A stretch of 5,402 nt of DNA from Candidatus Latescibacterota bacterium (GTDB taxonomy: Bacteria; Latescibacterota; UBA2968): positions 1 to 5,402 of the forward strand of contig JABIFK010000569.1 of the NCBI GenBank assembly GCA_018650745.1. The letters run 5' to 3'. Each line of letters opens with the position of its first letter. Within the stretch, counting starts at the first letter, position 1. Below, piece after piece: positions 1 through 5,402 of this stretch. Below the pieces are notes generated by a model. The model searched no databases and was not told where the DNA came from. It worked only from the letters and a program-made list of their open reading frames with translations. Made by a program: the position numbers and the translations under genes.

Positions 1-297
1 ATCACCCAACAAATCAACCGCTACAATGCCCGAATAAACAACACCATCTACCACTACCTCAGTTGCCTCAACAAAGCACAAGAAAATATCGAAAACTACC
101 ACAAACGCCAACTCCTTAGCATAACGCTTTCCCCGACCTACAATTACCTTCCGCCTATCAACTTGGAGCGCAAGGAACAAGATATTCGTGCAGCATTTAC
201 ACCCTTGCCCGAATTGCCCACAGACCTACCCAAACGACTCAAAAGTTGGCACCAAAAAATATCTCCTCCCATTTGGCAACGCATCTTCCAGCCATAA
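1..297 (+). CDS. C-terminal end of an unrecognised protein (5'-truncated by the window)
   Basis: Frame 1 is open from the first base to a TAA at 295-297, giving 98 residues with the start outside the window. Codon choice (many C-ending codons such as atc, acc, aac, tac, ctc) resembles the neighbouring ABC gene, which supports real coding on this strand. The first ~37 visible residues are polar and rich in Asn, Gln, Tyr and His (for example INRYNARINNTIYHYL, then NKAQENIENYHKRQ) and look helical or coiled-coil-like. The rest is proline-rich (PTYNYLPP, TPLPELPTDLPKRL, SPPIWQRIFQP) and ends without a membrane anchor or sorting motif. I do not recognise a family and assign no function. It ends 100 bp before the next gene, with a promoter between, so it is probably a separate transcription unit. 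Confidence 0.7.
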   Translation: MTQQINRYNARINNTIYHYLSCLNKAQENIENYHKRQLLSITLSPTYNYLPPINLERKEQDIRAAFTPLPELPTDLPKRLKSWHQKISPPIWQRIFQP

Positions 298-314
298 ATC
301 CCCAATTTAAGGCC

Positions 315-342
315 TTGCACATTCAGATTTACGTGTTATCTT
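315..342 (+). promoter_or_regulatory. Candidate sigma70-type promoter of the ABC/DUF1854 operon
   Basis: A weak -35 (TTGCAC, 315-320) and a -10 (TATCTT, 337-342) are separated by 16 bp. On their own they are poor matches to consensus. They are reported because the -10 lies at exactly the same distance (14 nt, first base to first base) from the inverted repeat at 351 as the much better -10 at 3354 does from its copy at 3368. Transcription would start near 349 and leave a leader of about 50 nt. Confidence 0.4.
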
Positions 343-350
343 GATTGCGT

Positions 351-370
351 AAGTAAGTAAACACTTCCTT
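351..370 (+). promoter_or_regulatory. Candidate operator, copy 1 (imperfect inverted repeat)
   Basis: The left arm AAGTAAGT (351-358) and right arm ACTTCCTT (363-370) pair at 7 of 8 positions around a 4-nt spacer, AAAC. The first 15 nt recur exactly at 3368-3382 ahead of the RND gene. Size and symmetry fit a dimeric helix-turn-helix repressor such as a TetR-family protein. Its position just after the predicted -10 box would block transcription start. The protein that binds it is not in the window, so this is an inference from sequence and placement. Confidence 0.5.
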
Positions 371-385
371 CCGATTTCTTTCATT

Positions 386-389
386 GGAG
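386..389 (+). promoter_or_regulatory. Ribosome binding site that selects the GTG start of the ABC gene
   Basis: GGAG is followed by an 8-nt gap and then GTG at 398. This spacing supports the non-ATG start. Confidence 0.7.
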
Positions 390-397
390 TCTCCTAC

Positions 398-2674
398 GTG
401 GCAGAAACCACCGATATCATAGACGACCCTCTCCCTCCAGATATTCGCAACCAACTCACGGATATGCTCCAGCCCAGCGAAACAATCCAATTTTCAACCA
501 CTTCAGATATTCGACTCGATGGCACTTTTGGCGAATCTTGGCTTTTGGCCACAGACCTTCAGTTTCTGAGCTTTGGCCTCAATGCCGGTGCCGTCTCCGA
601 TATTGTGCAATTACCCATGCAAGAGATAACGGGCATAGAAGTGAAAGACCTCGTGGGCAGTGGTCAACTCAAAGCCCGCACTGCAAACGAGGGGGCTACG
701 CTTGCGCGCTTTAGCAAAGGGCTAAACCCCAAATTTAATGATGTCGCAAAAAAACTAGAGACACTGGTCAAAGAAGCACAACCCGACCTCGAAGATGAAA
801 AAGTGCTTCGCGGCAGACTTGGCCGCACTGCGGCAGGAAAACGGTGTGATGCATGTGGGACCGTCATTCACCACAGAAGCGGTGTATGCCCAAATTGTTT
901 GGAAACGCGCAAACTTCTAACACGCTTGCTCAGTTATGCAAAACCCCATTGGAAATTAGGCGTAATCAGTCTCTTTTTACTCCTAACGGCCACATTTATT
1001 GGTCTCCTACCGCCTTTGCTCATGCGCGAATTAATTGACAATGTGCTTGAGCCGGCATCCGACCCCTTTTTTATTAAAGAAGATGGCTACGCACAACTGT
1101 ACATGCTCGTGGGGATGTTTTTTATGATCAACCTATCCTCAAGTGTTCTCAGTGCCATACGCTCTTACATTCTGTCCAAGTTGGGTCAACACGTCACCTA
1201 TGACCTGCGCAACCAGGTCTACCAACACCTGCACCGACACTCACTCAGTTTTTATAACGAACGTGAAACTGGGCGCATCATGGCCAGCATCACCCAAGAT
1301 GTTGGGCGTCTCCAAGATTTCATCAGTGATGGCCTCCAAGAAGTCATCCGTGATATTTTGACCATTGTGATCATTTGTGTCATCCTATTTTCGATGAACC
1401 CCAAACTTGCAGCGCTCACTCTTCTGTCAACCCCTCTACTCGTTTACACAACCCTCAAATTCAGTGAACGTTTCCACAGTACCTATCGTGGGCTGTGGCG
1501 ACGTTGGGCAGGCATCAGCGCCCTCTTGGCCGACACCATTCCTGGGGTACGTGTGGTCAAAGCATTTACACAAGAAGACCGTGAGGTAGAAAAATTCGAA
1601 ACCCGTAGCAAAGAGTTGCTTGAGGGTGAAGTTCGTGTGGCAGGCATCCGCAGTGTTTTTAGCCCAATTATGGCCTTCATCACGTCCATCAGCACACTTG
1701 TCATTTGGTTTGTTGGCGGAGGATCAGTCATTGAGCAAACATTGACGTTGGGCAATTTCGTTGCATTCACGCAATACATGTACCGCTACTACGGTCCAGT
1801 CCAAAGTTTGTGTCGGCTCAACCATCGATTCCAGCGTGCAAGCACCTCGGCAGAACGCGTTTTTGAAGTACTCGACACCCAACCCGATGTCATCGACCAA
1901 CCCAACGTGATCAAGCTTCCACGAATCGAAGGAAAAGTAGAATTCCAAGATGTCACTTTTTCATATGAACCCGGCAAACCCGTCTTGCAAGACCTTTCCT
2001 TCACCATTGAAGCAGGTGAAATGATCGGTCTGGCCGGTCACTCTGGTGCTGGCAAAAGCACATTGATCAATCTCATTTGCCGTTTCTACGACATCGAATC
2101 GGGCAAAATCCTCATAGACGGTCACGACTTACAAGACGTCTCACTCAAATCTTTGCGCGATCAAATTGGCGTCGTGTTGCAAGACCCATTCCTATTTAAT
2201 GCGCCTATGGTCGAAAATATCGCCTACGGCAAACCCGACGCGTCTTTGGCCGAAATTGTTGCAGCTGCAAAAACAGCAAATGCGCACGACTTTATTCTGC
2301 GTTTGCCCGACGGTTATGACACGCCAGTTGGTGAACGTGGTGTACGCCTCTCTGGTGGCGAGCGTCAGCGCATATCCATTGCCCGTGCCATTCTACGAGA
2401 TCCGCGCATCCTCATACTCGATGAAGCAACGTCAAGCATGGATACCGAGACAGAGGCACAGATCCAAGAAGCCCTACACCGTCTTATTCAAGGGCGCACA
2501 ACCTTTGCCATTGCCCACCGTTTATCCACACTCAAACATGCCAATCGCTTGCTGATCATCGAAAATGGTGAACTGGCCGAAATAGGCTCTCATGACGAAT
2601 TAATTGCCCAAGACGGCATTTACGCCCGTTTGTGCCACATGCAAACCGAACTCTCTCAAATTCGTGCCCTCTAA
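398..2674 (+). CDS. ABC exporter half-transporter with N-terminal PH-like region and zinc ribbon
   Basis: This 758-residue protein starts at GTG with GGAG 8 nt upstream. Residues ~25-125 form a soluble N-terminal region (with LLATDLQFLSFG) that looks like a bacterial PH-like fold. A zinc ribbon follows with Cys150, Cys153, Cys164 and Cys167 (CxxC-x10-CxxC). Six membrane segments lie at about 187-209, 232-255, 315-332, 336-353, 420-441 and 443-465. The ATPase domain (~511-758) is intact: A-loop Tyr523, Walker A GHSGAGKST (547-555), Q-loop Gln595, X-loop VGERG (644-648), signature LSGGERQ (651-657), Walker B ILILDE (671-676) with catalytic Glu676, D-loop Asp682 and switch His707. It should act as a dimer in the inner membrane and export a substrate using ATP. 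The usual MsbA-type half-transporter is ~580 residues, so the ~175-residue extension is the extra part. The extension and the DUF1854 partner downstream match, from memory, transporters annotated as cyanophycin metabolism-associated. Substrate is unknown. Confidence 0.93.
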   Translation: MAETTDIIDDPLPPDIRNQLTDMLQPSETIQFSTTSDIRLDGTFGESWLLATDLQFLSFGLNAGAVSDIVQLPMQEITGIEVKDLVGSGQLKARTANEGATLARFSKGLNPKFNDVAKKLETLVKEAQPDLEDEKVLRGRLGRTAAGKRCDACGTVIHHRSGVCPNCLETRKLLTRLLSYAKPHWKLGVISLFLLLTATFIGLLPPLLMRELIDNVLEPASDPFFIKEDGYAQLYMLVGMFFMINLSSSVLSAIRSYILSKLGQHVTYDLRNQVYQHLHRHSLSFYNERETGRIMASITQDVGRLQDFISDGLQEVIRDILTIVIICVILFSMNPKLAALTLLSTPLLVYTTLKFSERFHSTYRGLWRRWAGISALLADTIPGVRVVKAFTQEDREVEKFETRSKELLEGEVRVAGIRSVFSPIMAFITSISTLVIWFVGGGSVIEQTLTLGNFVAFTQYMYRYYGPVQSLCRLNHRFQRASTSAERVFEVLDTQPDVIDQPNVIKLPRIEGKVEFQDVTFSYEPGKPVLQDLSFTIEAGEMIGLAGHSGAGKSTLINLICRFYDIESGKILIDGHDLQDVSLKSLRDQIGVVLQDPFLFNAPMVENIAYGKPDASLAEIVAAAKTANAHDFILRLPDGYDTPVGERGVRLSGGERQRISIARAILRDPRILILDEATSSMDTETEAQIQEALHRLIQGRTTFAIAHRLSTLKHANRLLIIENGELAEIGSHDELIAQDGIYARLCHMQTELSQIRAL

Positions 2675-2689
2675 TACTTAACACCCTCT

Positions 2690-2693
2690 AGGA
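2690..2693 (+). promoter_or_regulatory. Ribosome binding site of the DUF1854 gene
   Basis: AGGA lies only 4 nt before ATG 2698, which is a short spacing. No better in-frame start with a site is apparent nearby, and the alignment of the protein's N-terminus gives no reason to move the start. The gene may also be translated by coupling with the ABC gene 23 bp upstream. Confidence 0.45.
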
Positions 2694-2697
2694 TCTT

Positions 2698-3195
2698 ATG
2701 AATCAATTAACCGACCAACTGACTTTTCTCCCTCAAGATGCCAAGTTTTATCTCAATGCGTTTCACGACCTTACACTAGAAACAGCCGATGACCTCTATG
2801 AAAATGTAACGGCAGAACGCGCATTCCCGCTCAATGCACCAGACCAATTGATTACCGTGAGAGACAATGAAAAGAATGAAATAGGCCAGATAGAAGATAT
2901 GCGAAACCTTGACCCAGACAGTTACCGTGTATTGCAAGATGCCCTGGATCAAACCTATTTCTTGCCACAAATCATCAAAATTCATGCATCAGAAACCAAA
3001 TTCCGCATCCCCAAATGGACAGTTGAAACGGATTTGGGCCCCCGGGAATTCGAAATTCCCAGCACGCGCAGAGATCTGAGAGTGGTTGGCGACGGACGTA
3101 TTCTATTGCGCGATGCCGATGGTAATCGTTACGAAATACGAGATTACCGCAAACTTGACCCTGACAGTCTGGCCATTGTTGAAACGTTGATCTAA
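2698..3195 (+). CDS. DUF1854-family protein, partner of the ABC exporter
   Basis: This is a small acidic protein of 165 residues with no signal peptide or membrane segment, so it is probably cytoplasmic. I recognise it as DUF1854 from the order of its motifs: AFPLNAPDQLITVRD (42-56), YFLPQIIKI (87-95), WTVETDLGPREF (107-118) and the C-terminal block with LLRDADGNRYEIRDYRKLD (136-154). The length is in the usual range. Proteins of this family are commonly encoded beside ABC transporters of the type found directly upstream, and the 23-bp gap indicates one transcript. Its biochemical role is not established; a regulatory or assembly partner of the transporter is a guess from gene order. Two segments (54-83 and 137-165) look like copies of each other, both carrying LDPDS. 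No promoter of its own was seen. Confidence 0.85.
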   Translation: MNQLTDQLTFLPQDAKFYLNAFHDLTLETADDLYENVTAERAFPLNAPDQLITVRDNEKNEIGQIEDMRNLDPDSYRVLQDALDQTYFLPQIIKIHASETKFRIPKWTVETDLGPREFEIPSTRRDLRVVGDGRILLRDADGNRYEIRDYRKLDPDSLAIVETLI

Positions 3196-3330
3196 ACCCA
3201 AAAGCCCAGAGCTTAAATTTGGCCCGTTTACCCATATCGATTCCCCGGAGATTGCTTCGGGAACCTTAGGTCAAACGTTCTCGTCTAATTTACCAGCCCA
3301 CTATTTTGAACATGAAACGAGCCTAACCCA
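3196..3330. other. Non-coding spacer after the ABC/DUF1854 operon
   Basis: No gene with a credible start and ribosome binding site is visible in any frame. The only structure I could find is the hairpin at 3241-3263. The rest of the gap to the RND gene contains the promoter, operator and leader listed separately. Confidence 0.6.
3241..3263 (+). terminator. Hairpin, possible end of the operon transcript
   Basis: TTCCC pairs with GGGAA and, after one bulged C, GGAG pairs with CTTC (one G-T pair) around a 4-nt ATTG loop. It lies 45 bp after the DUF1854 stop codon. No run of T follows, so it is not a classical intrinsic terminator. It could be a transcript-stabilising hairpin at a Rho-dependent end. 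Confidence 0.3.
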
Positions 3331-3359
3331 TTGACACAGAAGCTTCTTCATAATATATT
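3331..3359 (+). promoter_or_regulatory. Strong sigma70-type promoter of the RND gene
   Basis: A perfect -35 (TTGACA, 3331-3336) is followed by a 17-bp spacer and a 5-of-6 -10 (TATATT, 3354-3359). Transcription should start near 3366, giving a leader of about 115 nt before ATG 3481. The operator copy at 3368 lies directly on the predicted start region. Confidence 0.72.
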
Positions 3360-3367
3360 TCCAAAAC

Positions 3368-3387
3368 AAGTAAGTAAACACTCTCTT
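3368..3387 (+). promoter_or_regulatory. Candidate operator, copy 2 (imperfect inverted repeat)
   Basis: The left arm AAGTAAGT (3368-3375) and right arm ACTCTCTT (3380-3387) pair at 6 of 8 positions around AAAC. Over 22 positions, 19 match the copy at 351-372, including 15 in a row. It begins 8 nt after the -10 box, as copy 1 does. The right arm is less symmetric than in copy 1, which may mean weaker binding. It fits repression of the RND pump by the same unseen regulator. Confidence 0.55.
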
Positions 3388-3466
3388 ACCCAGCACAAAC
3401 AGCGGTCACACTTTCGCACGCTCTATATGTAAAGCCATAAGCACAATTTTTGAGTCACACCGCCTC

Positions 3467-3471
3467 GGGAG
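3467..3471 (+). promoter_or_regulatory. Ribosome binding site that selects ATG 3481 for the RND gene
   Basis: GGGAG ends 9 nt before ATG 3481. Two other in-frame ATGs exist: 3472 touches the site directly and is too close, and 3487 is 15 nt away. ATG 3481 therefore has the best spacing. Confidence 0.65.
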
Positions 3472-3480
3472 ATGCCATAT

Positions 3481-5402
3481 ATGAAAATGTCCGAATTTGC
3501 AGTCAAAAAACCAATTACAACAGTGATGCTCGTCATCAGTGTAATGGTTTTGGGTGCCATTTCGCTCTTTCGTTTGCCATTAGAATACATGCCAAGCATC
3601 ATCTACCCGGCCATGTATATAAGTGTCAATTACCCGTCATCATCTCCCGAAGAAGTAGAACGGCTCATTGCCCGCCCCATCGAAGAAATGATGGGCACGC
3701 TATCAGCCGTCAAAGGCATCAGTTCGACATCTTCAGGTAGCAGTGCACGCATTCGTCTCGAATTTGACATGGGTGCCGATATGGATTTGGTTTCTGTTCA
3801 CATTCGCGATCGCTTGGACCAAGTGCGCAACCTCTTGCCCGACGATGTAGACAGAATCGAGATTCGACGATGGAATTTCCAAGACTTTCCAATTCTTGAA
3901 TATTCTCTCACTTGGGCTGGTGAGATTAAAAACGATTTGGTAGATGTATACAACCAAGTCATCTTGCCGCGTATCCAACGTTTAGAAGGTGTTGGAAATG
4001 TAACCTTAGAAGGCTTGGATGAAAAAGTTTTGCTTGTCAACGTTGACCAGAATAGACTCGGCTCGCACAATCTAGACTTTCGCACCATCAATCGTGCATT
4101 GCGCAACAACAACACCAATCTCTCTGCTGGTTTTGTTTCAGATGGCAACCGTCGTTTGCCCGTGCGTGCCATTGGCGAATTTGAAGAAATGGATCAAATT
4201 GCCGATCAGCCCTTGCGGTCCAATATTCAACTTAAAGACATTGCAGATGTCTCTTATGACTATCCCGAAAAGAAGAGTTTTGAGCGTTTAGACGGTCGTG
4301 AATCGATCACCCTCGAAATTCAGAAGTCCTCCACGGCAAACATGGTATCCACAGCAAACCTTGTGCGTGCCGAATTAGAGACCATTCTTGATGAGGTCGG
4401 ACGCGACAAACTTAAAACGCTCATAGTGAGAGACCGTTCCAACGACGTCACAACGGGTATCACCAATTTGGCTCAGTCGGCCATTATGGGCGGCATCTTA
4501 GCCGTGGTGGCTATTTTTATTTTCTTACGCAATTTCCGATCAACACTCATCATAGGTTCATCCATTCCCGTATCTGCACTCTGTGTTTTCTTAATCATGT
4601 ATTTCATGCGCCAGTTCACAGGTTCCACCATCACCCTCAATCTCATTTCTATGATGGGTCTCATGGTGGCCATTGGGATGCTGGTGGACCCTGCCGTTGT
4701 TGCCCTTGAAAACATCTTTCGCAAACGATACGATGAAAAGCTAGATCCCATCACCGCAGCCCTTGAAGGCAGTAACGAGATTGGGGTTCCGGTACTGGCC
4801 GCATCACTCACGACCATCTGCGTGTTTGTCCCTATTATCTTTGTTACCGACTCTCGTTCCGCACTCTTTATGCGAGACTTTGCCATTACGGTGGTCATAT
4901 CCGTTATTGCCTCATTTTTCATTGCTCTGTCCCTCATCCCACTGGCCACATCACGTATCTTTCGCGATGGCTTAGAGCGACTGGACTTTGTCCTAAAAAC
5001 GGGTGTTGGTCTTGTCGCATTGGGTGGCACATATGCTCTTTTTGCATATACAGATTACACACTTAGTAGCATCTTTGGTAGTGTCGAGCAATTCTTTTTA
5101 GCTCTGTTTGGTGTTTCCACAAATATTAAAATTACAATAGCCGTTTTGTTTGCATTCTTAGCCTTTCTGATTGTTCGTTATAGAAAGATTGGCATCAAAG
5201 GAACTTACGAACGCCTCATTACCACAACACTGCATTATCGGTGGGCAACATTATCCGCAGCCGTGATCATTCTCTTTGGTGGCAATTACATTTACAGTAA
5301 AATTGAGCAACAACCCTATCGATTTCAGCGCTCTGGCCAAGTCGGTATTTCGGTTGAGTTACCAAGAAGTTATGATGTGCACGAAGCTCGGGCCTTGTTT
5401 CA
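3481..5402 (+). CDS. RND-family multidrug efflux permease, HAE1 type (3' end outside the window)
   Basis: 640 residues are visible of a family usually 1000-1100 long; the frame is open to the window edge. It should be a proton-driven inner-membrane trimer that passes substrates to a periplasmic adaptor and an outer-membrane channel. TM1 is ~10-30, and the porter/docking region ~31-330 carries PSSSPEEVERLIARPIEE and ISSTSSGSSARIRLEFDMG, both typical of HAE1. TM2 to TM6 lie at ~331-349, 356-376, 384-404, 434-456 and 466-489. The TM4 block reads GMLVDPAVVALENIFRK: Asp403 matches AcrB Asp407, but residue 404 is Pro where AcrB has Asp408. Two further hydrophobic segments (~506-523 and ~549-566) precede TM7 (~587-606), and the second porter region begins with VELPRS (625-630). 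The downstream half, with the TM10 lysine and remaining relay residues, is not visible. No adaptor gene lies upstream. Transport of drugs is inferred from family; other lipophilic substrates are possible. Confidence 0.93.
   Translation, partial: MKMSEFAVKKPITTVMLVISVMVLGAISLFRLPLEYMPSIIYPAMYISVNYPSSSPEEVERLIARPIEEMMGTLSAVKGISSTSSGSSARIRLEFDMGADMDLVSVHIRDRLDQVRNLLPDDVDRIEIRRWNFQDFPILEYSLTWAGEIKNDLVDVYNQVILPRIQRLEGVGNVTLEGLDEKVLLVNVDQNRLGSHNLDFRTINRALRNNNTNLSAGFVSDGNRRLPVRAIGEFEEMDQIADQPLRSNIQLKDIADVSYDYPEKKSFERLDGRESITLEIQKSSTANMVSTANLVRAELETILDEVGRDKLKTLIVRDRSNDVTTGITNLAQSAIMGGILAVVAIFIFLRNFRSTLIIGSSIPVSALCVFLIMYFMRQFTGSTITLNLISMMGLMVAIGMLVDPAVVALENIFRKRYDEKLDPITAALEGSNEIGVPVLAASLTTICVFVPIIFVTDSRSALFMRDFAITVVISVIASFFIALSLIPLATSRIFRDGLERLDFVLKTGVGLVALGGTYALFAYTDYTLSSIFGSVEQFFLALFGVSTNIKITIAVLFAFLAFLIVRYRKIGIKGTYERLITTTLHYRWATLSAAVIILFGGNYIYSKIEQQPYRFQRSGQVGISVELPRSYDVHEARALF

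Noticed and set aside
351..360. AAGT tandem units as a simple-sequence repeat
   Set aside because: Only two and a half units are present, and the identical stretch recurs at 3368 at the same promoter position, so a binding site is the better explanation.
2166..2555. 129-codon open frame on the plus strand inside the ABC gene
   Set aside because: It overlaps the ATPase domain in another frame; the Walker, signature and switch motifs all lie in the ABC frame.
3044..3060. Perfect 7-bp inverted repeat with a 3-nt loop (GGGAATT/AATTCCC)
   Set aside because: It lies inside the DUF1854 coding region, where the codons give the conserved REFEIP stretch. No T-run follows, and the position is too far from any start to be an operator. 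Probably chance.
3236..3265. tRNA T-arm-like string (TCGATTCCCC)
   Set aside because: No acceptor, D or anticodon arms can be built around it; the bases are better explained by the hairpin at 3241-3263.
3472..3474. Upstream in-frame ATG as the RND start
   Set aside because: It abuts the GGGAG ribosome binding site, leaving no spacing; ATG 3481 has a 9-nt gap and gives the usual short N-terminus before TM1.
3450..3740. 96-codon open frame on the plus strand overlapping the RND start
   Set aside because: It is in a different frame from the clear RND protein, which has the correct ribosome binding site and TM1. The product, rich in His, Cys and Arg, is a shadow.
3798..4172. 124-codon open frame on the minus strand
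   Set aside because: Antisense to the porter domain of the RND gene, with a basic, low-information product and no supporting start signal.
4473..5030. 185-codon open frame on the minus strand
   Set aside because: It lies wholly antisense to the TM2-TM7 part of the RND gene. Its Met/Arg/Thr/Lys-rich product has no recognisable domain and is what reverse reading of hydrophobic codons gives.

Overview
This is a compact, single-strand (all +) stretch of bacterial DNA that encodes two membrane transport units. The RND-family pump implies a Gram-negative (diderm) cell. Base composition is moderate, and nothing in the window fixes the phylum. No RNA gene, CRISPR array, insertion sequence or phage feature was seen.

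Layout. Positions 1-297 hold the last 98 codons of a gene that begins outside the window and that I do not recognise. Positions 298-397 are a promoter region with a weak -35/-10 pair and a 20-bp imperfect inverted repeat. A two-gene operon follows. The first gene (398-2674) encodes a 758-residue ABC exporter half-transporter with an unusual N-terminal extension: a PH-like or otherwise unclassified region, then a four-cysteine zinc ribbon. The second gene (2698-3195), 23 bp downstream, encodes a 165-residue DUF1854-family protein. From memory, this pairing matches the ABC transporter/DUF1854 pairs that annotation pipelines label 'cyanophycin metabolism-associated'. No cyanophycin gene is visible here, so the substrate is open.

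Positions 3196-3480 are non-coding. They contain a hairpin that may end the operon, a near-consensus sigma70-type promoter (TTGACA, 17 bp, TATATT) and a second copy of the inverted repeat just at the predicted transcription start. The gene from 3481 to the window edge encodes the first 640 residues of an RND efflux permease of the HAE1 type. Its odd points are an Asp-Pro in place of the usual Asp-Asp/Asp-Asn in TM4 and two extra hydrophobic segments between TM6 and TM7.

How it may work together. The two inverted repeats share an identical 15-nt core and sit at the same distance from their -10 boxes. The simplest reading is that one dimeric repressor, possibly TetR-like, controls both the ABC/DUF1854 operon and the RND pump. 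That is inference; no regulator gene is in the window.
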